A stretch of DNA of 64,000 nucleotides from contig CP085826.1 in NCBI GenBank assembly GCA_020809705.1, forward strand, positions 6,324,001 through 6,388,000, in the 5' to 3' direction. A model generated the notes under the pieces. That model had not been told where the DNA came from, ran no database searches, and saw only the letters and a list, made by a program, of their open reading frames with translations. The number at the start of each line of letters is the position of its first letter. The stretch's first letter is position 1. The DNA comes from Calonectria ilicicola. Lineage: Eukaryota > Ascomycota > Sordariomycetes > Hypocreales > Nectriaceae. The translations under genes were made by a program, and so were the position numbers. Positions 12,045 through 23,295 of this stretch are shown here, piece by piece.

Positions 12045-14014
12045 ATGTCTGCCCCAGTAGAGGACCAGCAGCAGCAGCAGCAGCCGCAGCAGTCGACGAC
12101 TCCCTCGGCGTCGACGAGCAGCAACAACGGCGACTCCAAGTCGACCACTCCTGCACCCAGCGCTGACTCCAACACATCCCAGGGCAGCGCAACACCACCA
12201 TCTTCCGATGACAATCTCATCTGCCGCTGGAATGCCTGCAACCAAAAGTTCGGCTCACCCGAGCAGCTCTATGTAAGTCATCAGCGTGGCCCACTCATCC
12301 TGCAAATGATGCACACACTAACACCACATCTCAGGAGCACATCTGTGAGCGCCATGTTGGTCGCAAGAGCACAAACAACCTCAACTTGACTTGCCAGTGG
12401 AACTCGTGCCGCACAACCACTGTTAAGCGAGACCACATCACCTCTCACATCCGTGTCCATGTGCCCTTGAAGCCTCACAAGTGTGAGTTTTGTGGAAAGT
12501 CATTCAAGCGTCCTCAGGACTTGAAGAAGCACGTCAAGACTCATGCCGACGAGTCGGTTTTGGTCCGTCCCGGCCAGGATCAGGGCGGCATGAACTACAG
12601 ACCACAGCCTCCTAAGGGTAAGTTGCAACAACCGCCGTGATCTGGCTTATACAAGATTTCGCAGTGCTAATGAGTTTCTTCAGTTCCTGGTGGTTACTAT
12701 GATCACAGCACCTCCATGCGACCCAACCCTTCTGGTTATCAGCCTGCTCCCCCAACTGGCTACTATGCTCCCCAGCCTTCCACAAACTATGGCCTGTACT
12801 TTAACCAGCCGGCTATCAACAGTGCCCGTACTGAGCACCTCGGCTACACTACCGCTTCCGGAGGTTATGACCGCAAGCGTACGTTTGACATGGTCGACGA
12901 CTTCTTCGCAAACACCAAGCGCCGCCAGATTGACACATCGTCCTATGCTCAAATTGGTCGCTCCCTGATGCCTCTGCACGGTGCTCTGTCCATCCCCAAC
13001 GGACCCATGGCCGCTGCAGAGCAATATATTCCCCAGCACGCTGGCCCCGCCGTGGTACATGGAGCGCCTGCTCCCAGCCAGAACCCATTGGCCCAGCAGT
13101 ACTATCTGCCCATGCCCAACGCACGAACGCAGAAAGACCTTATCCAGATCGACAACTTGCTCGGGCAGATGCAAGACACCATCTATGAGAACTCAAGCCA
13201 TGCTACTGCTGGTGTTCACATCCACAGCGGTGAACAGCACCACTTTAACGGCTACCGCAACACGCCGTCACCTCCCACTTCCCACCGCTCCCCTGGTGGT
13301 ATCCCTGTGACAGCTGACAGCTACCACTCCGTGTCTGCTGCAAGCATGGCCTCGCCCTTGACAGCCATTTCCTCCACAGGAACTCCTGCCGTTACTCCCC
13401 CATCCAGCTCCATGTCGTACACATCGGGCCACTCTCCTAGCCCATCCTCTTCGGCCATGTCCCCTCAGTCACGCCATGGTTCTGCGTCAGCGTCAAGTGC
13501 CGTGATGTACCCCACCCTGCCAACCAGCCTCCCTGCTGTTAACCAGGGCTTTGGTCACTCTACCACAACCACCCTCGGCCCTAGCTTCGAGAGCAACGAG
13601 CGCCGTCGCTACTCTGGCGGTATGCTCCAACGAGCACGCGCTGGGCCTCTTCCTCCACTCCAGGAGCCTACGAGCGACGGTGCCACCACGCCCAAGGGCA
13701 ATGAGTCTGCGCTTTCGGTTGGCTCTCCTTCTTCCGAGTCGGACACCAGTGACGCCACCCGTGAGCGTGAGGAGCAATACGACCGCTGGCTGGAAAACAT
13801 GCGCGTCATTGAGACACTGCGTGAATACGTTCGCGGTCGTCTTGAACGCAAGGAGTATAGCGAAGAGGCGGCAGAACGCCGAGCTTCTGCTGATGGCGAG
13901 GCTATGGAGGTAGACCCCAAGAGCCCCGAGAGCCCTTCAAGAGAGCTTCCTCCCATTAGCGCCGACCGAGAAGGTGGTTCCCTCTATCCCATTCTCCGCA
14001 TGACTGGTGCGTAA
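12045..14014 (+). CDS. pacC: PacC/Rim101 pH-response transcription factor
   Basis: Exons 12045-12272, 12335-12617 and 12684-14014 encode 613 residues. After a Gln/Ser/Thr-rich start come three C2H2 zinc fingers: CRWNAC..HICERH (from C60), [15 protein letters not shown] (from C96) and [21 protein letters not shown]. This arrangement is specific to PacC. Intron 1 interrupts finger 1. A conserved helix around [20 protein letters not shown] is likely the signalling-protease box. Two YPx(L/I) motifs, YPTL at 446 and YPIL at 605, match PalA-binding sites. In the family, alkaline pH triggers Pal-pathway and proteasomal cleavage, releasing a short nuclear form that activates alkaline genes and represses acid genes through GCCARG sites. 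Such sites are unusually dense upstream, which points to autoregulation. The open frame at 12680-13174 on the minus strand is a shadow. Confidence 0.96.
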
Positions 14015-16012
14015 GAAGCATTCGCATTTCGATTTGTAATTGTACGACTTTTTCATATTGTCCTTGGATGGGATGCCCAGGGAGGCAATTTGGGTCATCC
14101 GTTTTGGCCACACGTGTTTACGATTTGTCATTTATTCACAATTTATGGTAGTTATTTGCTGTGTGAGACTACGTTGTTGGGGGTTGGAAAATAGCTCGTT
14201 GATGGAGCGTTGTTTGATCTGGGCTTTGGTGGTTTAGTGAGAGTCGAATCGACTTTTTTATGATGACTGAAATAAGATATCTTTTTACCGTGTTCAACTG
14301 AAATCGCTCGCTTTTATAACATGCCGTTGTGGCTGGGGGCACTTGTGATATGTTTGAAAGAAGGGGGCTAGAAGGGCCTGTTGGAAAGTATGGTGCGTGG
14401 CCACCTAATCAAGCTAATCAACCTCTTCTAGACGCCAGTGCGCGGGAAGCCTCGCTGACGTGTTTGACATGGATGGAGTAAAATGTATTTGAAATAAAAG
14501 GATATAGCGTGTGTTCGAGACTCTGCTCTAAATCCTCGACGCACCTTTTGCAGTGAGCGTTTACTATGCAAGGAGAGCCATTGCGGCAAGGCCATCATCA
14601 ATTGGGGATTGCAACTGCAAAGCAGTCGTTGACAAACAACAAGTTCTGCGACATCCGACGGACGACCCGATGAACCGCTTCGTAGAATCTGGCGGAGAAG
14701 CGACTACCTTTCATCCTGTTCCATTTCCGACTTTTTTTCCTGCCTTGGAAGTGGCCAATCCGAAACTGTCCCGACAAGGCCGATCTTGGGAAAAGCTGCA
14801 AGAAACAGCGACGCCACCGGGGATGGCCGTTTGGACAGAGCAATAGCGGAATGAGCAATGGACAAATGCATCCGATATCCATTTTGGTGCGTCGGCCTCG
14901 ACCAAACTTCGGAGCTTTAATGGGCATGGCTTTTGGCCGCCAAGTATTAGCCTTTCGGTCCAGATCGCGGGTATGGATTCTTCGGTTGGTTCCACAGATC
15001 GCACGGCGTCGGTGTGGCGTTGTGACTTGGGCCAGAATAGACTCTTATGGTCTGAATCATGACCGAAAGTGGCTTTCAATAGTCGAACTGATCCGTGGCC
15101 GAACGCGTGGAAGGGGAGACCAAGGAGTGATGGAGTGCAGATATGATTGAGCATTGCGATGCGGTTTCTTCACCTATATGCGTTTAGCCATGTGATTGAA
15201 GGCAGGGAGACAATGAAAAGAGACACAAATGAGACAGCTAGCACAGTTACTTCTAAAGAAAAGAAGATATCACACAGAAAGAAAAAAATTAGAGTAAACT
15301 TTGCGAGCCTAGCGGTGGCGAGAGGCTTGCCGTAACAAGCCAGGCCCTACACAAATGACAGAGCCACGAGGAGGCATTGGGTCATTGCTGCATAGCCCTT
15401 CTTGAGATTGTCGGTTTGAGTATAGCACCAGGGGGCTAGCGTATAGCTTTCAACTTGGTTTGAACATTGGTGACCGGCTGAGGAGGAGGCTCCACAACTT
15501 GAGCTTTTTGCGCTCCCAAACCCGATGTCCATAAGCGTCGATCCCGATGAGAGCTTACGTATGGGAGGATAGCGTCGAACGGAAACGAGGAATGAGTTCG
15601 GTTACACCGGGTGAATCAATCTAGATTTGATGGCATGCGCAAGCAAAGCCTACAGTCATGGGGACAAATGGGAGGCCTATATATGTGGTCTGGCTCCCTC
15701 TCCTCAAAGATGTTAGTTCCTCGTCCAGGCCAATTCACTCTCTCTGAATCCCGCAGAAACGTCCAGTTTCGAACCATTCCTTATTGACACACACACTCTC
15801 TTTGAATCGGATTTGCCTTCGATCTCGAAGCATCCGCAGAATCCAACTCGAGTCGGTCCATATCTCTTTCTATCTCAACAGCTCAAATCCAGCCTCACAC
15901 TTCGCTTCCATTACGCCCATCCGCGGACGCAGAACTCGCCACAGAAACTATTGAACAACTTACCCAAGGAAGTCTACCTTCTCTCTCTCTCTCTCTACGA
16001 CCACTCTTCACA
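14015..16012. other. Intergenic between pacC and the secreted protein gene
   Basis: About 2 kb. The first 200-300 bp are probably the pacC 3' UTR. No frame has a recognisable domain. The last 350 bp look like a promoter and leader: a TATA-like box at 15678 and a CT-rich run just before the start codon at 16013. Confidence 0.6.
15678..15684 (+). promoter_or_regulatory. TATA-like box of the secreted protein gene
   Basis: TATATAT at 15678-15684, followed by pyrimidine-rich sequence and a 330-bp interval to the start codon. A clear TATA box suggests inducible or high-level expression; that is inference only. Confidence 0.4.
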
Positions 16013-16690
16013 ATGCGTTTCTTCACTCTTGCTTCCGCTCTCCTTGCCGGCAGCTCTGCCGTGTTCGCCGCACCGGCCGCGGAGCAGGCGAACCAGTGCT
16101 GCTGCTGCGATATCCTCGCCCAGCAGGTCGTCTGCGTTTCCCAGGCCAAGCCCGACCAGTGCATGTGCGCCGAAGTCATATGCCCTAGCAACGCCCCGAC
16201 TGTCTACGCATCCGGTGCGTCGGTGGCCACGACGGTGGTGCCTGCCAGCTTGACTTCGGCCTTTGCCGCCTCGGCCACTGCCACCAATGCCAAGTTCAGG
16301 CGCCAGGTCGACGTCGACACCGAGGTGCACCCTCAGTGCTGCTGCTGTGACTCCAAGCTCGGCTCCATCGTCTGCACCAACGTGGCCAGCACCGACAACT
16401 GCTCCTGCTCCAGCGATACGTGCCCGAACGGAGCCCCGACCATCCACGCCGGCTCCGGCGCCTCTGCCACCCCGACCCCACCCCCGAAGGCCCACCCTCT
16501 GGTCGGCACCGTCGTCATCCGCGACGAGCCGGGCAGCGACAGCGACGTCTCTGAGCCCCAGGAGCGCGACGAGGCCGGCGAGGAGTGCTGCCACTGCGAC
16601 TTTGTCGAGCGCAAGAACATTTGCACTCACGCCAAGCAGTGCCCTTACCCCAAGATTGACAACTGCGTCTTCGAGACCACCTACGTGTAA
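16013..16690 (+). CDS. Secreted cysteine-rich protein with three internal repeats
   Basis: Single exon, 225 residues, 22 cysteines. The N-terminus MRFFTLASALLAGSSAVFA is a typical signal peptide, with cleavage likely near AFA-AP. Repeats 1 (Q28-A66) and 2 (Q108-A146) have identical spacing, Cys4-x8-Cys-x8-Cys-x-Cys-x4-Cys, exactly 80 residues apart, each ending in AP-T-[VI]-[YH]-A. A degenerate third repeat starts at E191 (CCHCD) and keeps the next x8-Cys but changes the rest. Repeats 1 and 2 are joined by an Ala/Thr/Ser-rich linker ending in FRRQV, a possible Kex2 site. Repeats 2 and 3 are joined by a Pro-rich then acidic linker. The layout suggests a secreted or wall-associated disulfide-rich protein, perhaps processed into separate modules. 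I recognise no family and assign no function. Confidence 0.85.
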   Translation: MRFFTLASALLAGSSAVFAAPAAEQANQCCCCDILAQQVVCVSQAKPDQCMCAEVICPSNAPTVYASGASVATTVVPASLTSAFAASATATNAKFRRQVDVDTEVHPQCCCCDSKLGSIVCTNVASTDNCSCSSDTCPNGAPTIHAGSGASATPTPPPKAHPLVGTVVIRDEPGSDSDVSEPQERDEAGEECCHCDFVERKNICTHAKQCPYPKIDNCVFETTYV

Positions 16691-17433
16691 AGGACTCCCA
16701 ACTCTTTTGGATGGACGCTCTAGGAGCAAAAGCTTAGAAGGGGAGGGGGGTTTGTTATCTCACGGAGTACGGGAGGGGAAAGCATATCGCAACATCAAAA
16801 AAAATGTATTTGGACCAAAAAAAAATATATTAGAGAATCCGGAATAGAGGTTGGAACACCCCCCCTTTCCGACGAAAATCGGAACGGGGATGGTGGCGTC
16901 GGCCGAGGGGGGAAAAGGGGCGTTTGTTCCCTTCCCCTTTTGCGCATTGGGATCAAGGTTTTTTCTTGTCTTGGGTCTTTCATTAGTTTCCTTGCTGTCC
17001 ATAGTCGTCGTCAATGTATATGGGATTATTTCTTTTCTATCTCCTCAGTGCCCAATGTCACAGTGTCATTCCCATTGTCGTTTTTGGTTGTCAGCCATCA
17101 TTCCTAACATAACCATCCGTGCATGTAACAGACGCTTTTTTTTCAATCTACTTTCTTTGGTCCGGGACCAAGATGTTTGATATCGCAAAGGGTACAGTCT
17201 ATATTTGGTGAATTCAGCTGATGTTCATTATCCCCGTCATCGTATCAGCCAATTTATCTCGGTTGCCTTTTCTTTCGGATACAGCTCAGTTCAAACCAAG
17301 GTTAACCAAAGGCTAATTGCCTCTTAAGGCTCATATTTTGTTGTCTTCTTGGCCCACAGAAACGGACCGAATCGCTCTCTATAATAGCTCAGGACGGATC
17401 TCAGGAGTATTATTAAGAAATACCCATGTCAGT

Positions 17434-17991
17434 GATTAGACCACCTTCTTAATCAGGTCAGCTTTGCGGTGTTTTAGTTTTAAAACCATAGGAAATATCG
17501 TTCTTTTCTACCAGTTCGTTTTTAGTTAGACGAGCGATAGCCGGGCCTAGGCTCACGCTTGACAGCAAGAGGCCGGTCACATAGAACAATCCCATTCTCA
17601 GTGGAATTTGAGTAATGTTGCTTTCAAAAGTTCAACTAAATGAGCCATGTGTTATTATAGAAATCAAGGCCGCAGCGGAACCACATCCATCGGAACCACA
17701 TCATTGGATACTCGGGCCGCGGTTGTATTCCGAGCACCCTGGCTCTCTCCTTGAAACTCAGATCTGGGTATAATTGTCCCCCCTTTGATTATTAATCTCA
17801 TTTGGAAGTTGGCTTTCTTTTGTGTGTATACACTTGAGTCATTCAAGAATACAAATACTACGAAGCGAGCGCGAGTGCGAAACCGACGGCAGGCGAGCTC
17901 GGCCATATTTTGTTTTGGCGGGGCCCGTCTACCGTCCGTGGGCATAATCTTTCCTGAGATGCTCTCTGATAGGTAGGAGATTAGACCACCT
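17434..17991. repeat. AT-rich patch between 13-bp direct repeats
   Basis: GATTAGACCACCT occurs at 17434-17446 and again at 17979-17991. The enclosed 530 bp is lower in GC than its surroundings and has no coding frame. It may be a short degraded mobile element, but no terminal inverted repeat or tail is evident. Confidence 0.3.
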
Positions 17992-18386
17992 ACTATTATC
18001 GAAAGTATCTAACAAGATGTGTCAGCGGAGGAGACAGTGCAATCGGGTCCCGTTAGTTGGTGTGAAAGCCCCGCATGAAATGGAAACTTCGCTTGTGTTC
18101 CGGAAAAATCGGCCGAGAAGCGAGAGAGGGCGAGTGGGCCTCGGCTTTGAAGCAAGCACGATCCATGGCTGTCTGCCCAGTTGTGTGCCCAGACGTGCTG
18201 TGGTTGGCGACGTGGAAAGCTAATCACATTGACTCTCGGGAAGCGATCCTAGCCCGTCCAAGGCCTGCAGATCCTTGCATGAAAGTTATTATACGACGAA
18301 GCGGGAAAGGGGCCGTTTCCCCCCCTCCAACTCCAAGTTGCGTTGCCTAGCTCAGGATCTCGCTCGCCTATAGCACGCACCCACTG

Positions 18387-18414
18387 TATGTATGTATGTA
18401 TGTATGTATGTATG
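18387..18414. repeat. (TATG)7 microsatellite
   Basis: Seven perfect TATG units. Simple sequence, likely polymorphic between strains. Confidence 0.95.
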
Positions 18415-19158
18415 TGCTTTGGCTGGGCCGAGGTTGACGTACCTACTACCTACCGTAACCGTAACGAGAGCCGTGCAGTCCCGGTTGGCGATGCAATTAG
18501 ACTTTGTTGACGCCTGGCGAAACCTGGAGTACCAGGGCCCCGGTCGGTTTGCGATATCGCCTGGACGCGAGCCAGTGATGCGCTGTGTGGAAATGAGCGT
18601 CGACGTGCTCCGCGCGTTATGGCGGCACCCGGCCATGTAGATCATCGAGTTTTGACTTTTTCAACATGCGAAATCCGGGGCGTAGCGAAAGACCCCATTA
18701 GATAGCGGTGGCATCATGGGATGGGTCCGAATGCCCGAGTATTCTGGGCGATTCTCCCCAGGGATAGGTCCTCCATGGTGCCACCTCTGCTTGTTAATTG
18801 TTTTTCCTGTTTCCTTCCAATACGCACCCGTTCGATCTTGTCTCGATCGGGCCTAGGCCTCGCAGATGAAGGAATGGAGACCGCACAACACAGCACAACA
18901 TGCACCCGCGCCCCTACTCTGCTTCAATCCTTCAGCAACTCGAGGACCTCGGTCGATGATTCGAAAAGCTTTTGCCCTACATTAGCCCATTTCAAGGATC
19001 GCAATGGGCCAATTCAAAAGTCCTGTACATGTTGACCGCCAGATTAGCCATGGGGTGGCGGCTCTATGTTGTGAGCTGAACCCGTTATGCAGCGGCCGGG
19101 GGCTGGTTCCTGGCAGGAAAAGAAATGGCTCAGTTCATGCGTGCGTCTTGGGAGGAGG

Positions 19159-19198
19159 GTAGGGCCAGGTAAGGCCAGGTAGGGCCATGTAGGGCCAT
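19159..19198. repeat. Four tandem copies of a 10-bp unit
   Basis: Units of the form GTAGGGCCAG with small changes (AAGG in copy 2, CCAT in copies 3 and 4). It lies 1.1 kb upstream of the Zn2Cys6 factor. Purpose unknown; tandem slippage is the simple explanation. Confidence 0.85.
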
Positions 19199-19513
19199 GG
19201 CGATGTTGGCCCTCTCTCCCCGATCACCACTCTGGATATCGCCAAAACCATGGCCCGAGAGGCGAAACCACTCGGCTCTCGCCACCAGTCAAAATCGAGA
19301 TGCCCCGGTAGCTGCTCTAGACTTGCAGCGTTGGTCCGATAGTGCTTATCGATTTTTGGATCTTGCGACAGGAGCTGGCGAGCATGGACCGGGGTTTGTG
19401 TAATTTTTTCATGGTCTTGGCCCTCGATGGGCCAACGATGAGGAATTAGTTTGTGGGCAGTCGAAACAAGCTTAGGAAGCTATCCAAGTCATGCGTAAAG
19501 AGACATCAAGGCC

Positions 19514-19575
19514 AAAAAAAAAAAAAAGAAGAAAAAAAAGGAAAGAAAAAAAAGCAAGCAAGCAAGCAGGCAAGG
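19514..19575. repeat. Purine-rich tract with A runs and GCAA units
   Basis: A 14-base A run, then mixed A/G, then about four GCAA units. Low complexity; it could exclude nucleosomes in the upstream region of the Zn2Cys6 gene. Confidence 0.8.
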
Positions 19576-20293
19576 ACACATCATTCACGTCGTCCACTTC
19601 TCTGTCCTATATCCTCTTTCCTCTATCCCTGTGACGAATCCGCCGCGTACCACTTGCACAGCTGCCAATGAAGGCCGCTTTGCTCAGCCCAGCATTTACC
19701 CAGCGTTTCCTCGAGCTCTGGCCAATTCAACAAACAGTCTCTGTCGGAGTGGATAACGACCCAAAGGCGGAGACACCGAAATCAACCAGGGTTGCCGCGG
19801 TCCACTGCCCGCCAGCATGGCAGGCAGGCAATGAGTGACAGGTGGGAGACAGCGCGGCTTGGTGGTTTCCAAGGCCTGCGGTGGCTTGCTCTGAGTGGCC
19901 AGAGATCCCCGACGAGATATTCAATCTTCGCGCCTTGTTCTGGTTAGGTTACACAACTCTAGTCCCAACCAACCCACGAGGTGCGCGCCGCTCCGGCCAA
20001 CGGGCTTTATTTGAATGTCGGGACCCCTGTCATGCTTCATTCCCTGGTCCCTCCTCCCCCCCGTTCGCCTCTCATATTTCTAAGCTGGGGTTCTGGTTCT
20101 CGCAAAACGCCATCAGCCTGATCATCTCTAGGCCCGAGGCGGCGCCCGAGTCTTCTTGCTCGATGCTGGTTTCTGTATAGATTGATCGCCTCCCATAGCC
20201 GTTCCCTCCCAAGCTTGCAGTCGAGTACTGCCACCTACACCACGGGTGCCCTCTGCCTCAGCCCAGGGCTGAGCATCTGCCGGCCGCTGCAAA

Positions 20294-23200
20294 ATGGAAC
20301 CACCTCCTCCTGATCCTGCCAAAGATAATGGCTCATCCTCGCCCGACTCTAGGAATGACTACCTCATATCAACGCCGTTGCCCGCTCCCACGACCAAGCG
20401 TCGCCGTACTGCAGCGTCTCTTGCGGATTGCTGCCGGACCTGTAGACTTCGCAAGGTATCAACAGAGCTTCCAGAGAAAGAGAGAGGCCTCGGCAGATGC
20501 TAACGTTTTCCGAGGTAAAATGCACTGGCAACCCAGGAAACGGGCCCTGTTCCAACTGTTCTAGACTTGACCTCTCGTGCACCTTTGCCGAGCCCGACTC
20601 ATCCGCTGAAGCTGTCGCTGGTAAGACGGATAACGGTTGCCTGACGGCCCTCCCCAGACTAACCCGCTACTCTCTCTCCCGTAGGCAAAGTCGCGAGAAC
20701 TACACCATCCCACAGTCACACTGAGGCGGGGACATTGAGGAAGCGAGCCCAGAGAGCGTGCAACCAGTGCCATACCCACAAGACAAAGTGTTCCGGCGAT
20801 CTCCCCAGGTGCAAGAGGTGTGAAGCGTCCGACCTAGTCTGTGAATATACTCCAGCCAAGCGCAAGTTTACCAATGTCTGTGTCACCGCAACGGGCCATG
20901 ATCAGCCTTCGTCCCTCGCGAGTTCAAGCCCCCCGGAAAGTGCCTCCATGGCTGTGACCAACGCCGGAGGCAACCATGTTCTCTCCATCGACGTCGCGAG
21001 TCTAACTGCCGAGTACGTACACATGCACGCATACGCAACCCGAATATCCAGAAATAGCCTTTGTTGGCTTGCGCCTCTAACCCGCCCAATAGAGAACTCT
21101 TGTTCCGAAAGGACATCATCATGAAGCACATGGATGCCTACTTTGAGTACATCTACTTCATGCCGTGCATGGGTTTCTTCCGCCGAACCAAAGTCTACCA
21201 GGAAATCCAAGTAAGTACCCCATCCACGTATAGTCAATCAAGCAAGCCCTTTTGGGGTTGCAGTTCTGACAGCCTTTCCAGGATGGCACTTTCGACCCAC
21301 CAACCGCTGCCGCCATGTGCGCCATCACCAGTCTCTTTGTCAACCCGTGCGAGGCCGGTCGAGTATTTGCTATGAAGTGCAGCGACGACGTGGAGCTGCA
21401 CTGCTTCCGCGGCATCTTCAGGTTCGGCGAGGAGGACATGATTCTATACGCCCTGAATTGCTACCACAACTTCCTCCATGGCCACCTCGCCAAGGTCTGG
21501 CAGTGCTTTGGCATTGCCACGAGGCTCATGATCGGTCTTCAGGTGAACTGGGATGTGCGCCCGCGGGACCGCTCCTTTGCGGAACAGGAGAAGATGCGTC
21601 GCATAGTCTGGCACTTCTTCTATCTGGATCGTCTGCTTGCAGGTGGCTACGACGAGTATATCGGGTGCCGCGAGGAAATAATGAAGATCCGCCTACCCTG
21701 TAACGAAGATGCTTTTAACGAAGACCACCCCGTTGTGGTAGAGCGATTGCATGAGAAATCGGCCAAGTCCAAAGGAAACATGGGTGTTCACGGCTACCAG
21801 CTTCGCCTCATTGATGTCAAGCATCGCATCATGGCGTAAGTGCCCTCCATTCCTTGAGCTCTCTCAAAGGAACACCACCACAACAACACTTGCTAATCGC
21901 CATTATAGGACAACTAGGAAAATGGGAGGTGGCCAAGCTAATCACAAGTGTCGTTTGGAGCCTTCCAAGGTCATGGCATACATTAACGGGTTTCAAAATG
22001 AACTCAATGGAATCAACGGATCCCTTCCGTATTATCTTAGGCTTGGTGATGAGCACATTGCCCGCGCCATGGCATCAGAGTATGCCACTGGCTATGTATT
22101 CATACACACATGCCTGGCTTCGGTTCACATTGACCTCTATAGTTTTAGCCTGCCTGGTCTGCGAGAACAGGCTCCTCTCGACCTGCTCCACAAACTACCG
22201 CGAGAATTTGTGCTTAAGTCTCAAAAGCAGGCCGTAGCGCACGCTCTCTGCTTGGGAAGATTCCTTCAGCTGCTCCAACGCAGGGTCGACGAGCAGCCGG
22301 CGACAGGCAAGCTCAAGCTTGTCGGATGTTCGTCCATGGTGAAGTTCACTACGCAGTGCATACGGATACTCTTGACGGCGCTGCAGCACAACTTCTACCG
22401 AGACATGTATGAAGAGACTACGGCCCCGCGCTGGAGATACGAGCCTGCAGATGAGCCTCACATTCGTGGATTGATCGATAGCCTTCTCAAGATCAGCAAG
22501 TCATGGTGCCAAATTATCCCCAGGAACCAGCAGACTGTAAGTTTCAAACACCCGCCTGCTCTTTGCCGCACAGTTTCATTCTAATACTGGATTTCTTAGT
22601 ACGAGCGCAACAAGGCAGCAGTTGAGCAGTTCTATAGAACTCGGACGTACGCCGACCAGAAGCCCGACGGCCTTCTGCCCATGACCCAGATAACAGGGCA
22701 CACGCGACTGCCGGGTCCGCAACATATTCTTGAGAACGTGTTCGTGCCACCCGTTGAAGAGCCGCAAGAGAGAAGGGCCAGCGAGGCTGCTGAAGCCGCC
22801 AGGGCTGCCAGATGGTTCGGGGCCCCTCAGCCAGTACCCAAGGTATCAGCTGCATCATCCCAGGAAGGGGACTTTGACGTGGAATACGGTCCTCCGGGGC
22901 TCCCTATGTTTCTTGCCGAGGCGCAGGGCCTGTCTGCCACCACAACCGATGATGGCGACACCCTCGACGCCACGGACGACCTGTTGCTCATTTCAAACAA
23001 AATGATGCAAATGCCAGGCATCAATGACCTCCGGCCGCCCGATAACCCCCAACTGTTCAGGACCGAGGGGCCATCATCGCACGACTTTTATGAATCCAAC
23101 ATGGGCATCTTCCAGCCCCCAATACAACCGCTCATGCCAGAGCTCCAAGCGTCGAGCAGTCGGCAGCAGCAGCATCAGCAACATCAGCAGCCACATCAAG

Positions 23201-23295
23201 GCGCGTACGTAAGCGGCGGGGGACAAATGTCACCATACGAAAATGACCAGAGGCAGCAGCAGCAGCCACCATATTTACATCCAGGCGGATACTAA
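20294..23295 (+). CDS. Transcription factor with two tandem Zn2Cys6 clusters
   Basis: Seven exons: 20294-20455, 20515-20620, 20685-21012, 21093-21210, 21282-21835, 21909-22536 and 22600-23295, giving 863 residues. Cluster 1, CRTCRLRKVKC then CSNC..C, is split by intron 1 and has Cys spacing 2-6-8-2-6. Cluster 2, CNQCHTHKTKC then CKRCEASDLVC, lies in exon 3 with spacing 2-6-5-2-6. Both carry the basic residues of DNA-binding Zn2Cys6 domains. The middle region, with MKHMDAYFEYIYFMPCMGFF, LNCYHNFLHGHLAKVWQCFG, IATRLMIGLQVNWD and RRIVWHFFYLDRLLAGG, resembles the fungal-specific regulatory domain (Fungal_trans). The C-terminus is Gln/His-rich. It is presumably a nuclear regulator; target genes and inducer cannot be read from the sequence. 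Most relatives have one cluster. An internal ATG (20735) just before cluster 2 could give a one-cluster form. Confidence 0.88.

Larger units (their letters stand above)
16691..20293. other. Intergenic, no gene supported
   Basis: 3.6 kb between the secreted protein gene and the Zn2Cys6 factor. It contains a 13-bp direct repeat (17434 and 17979) around an AT-rich patch, a TATG microsatellite (18387), a 10-bp tandem repeat (19159) and a purine-rich tract (19514-19575). No coding frame with a family resemblance was found. The last few hundred bases are probably promoter. Confidence 0.6.

Noticed and set aside
12680..13174. Open frame antisense to pacC
   Set aside because: Mirror of the well-supported PacC exon 3; codon bias of the sense gene creates it.
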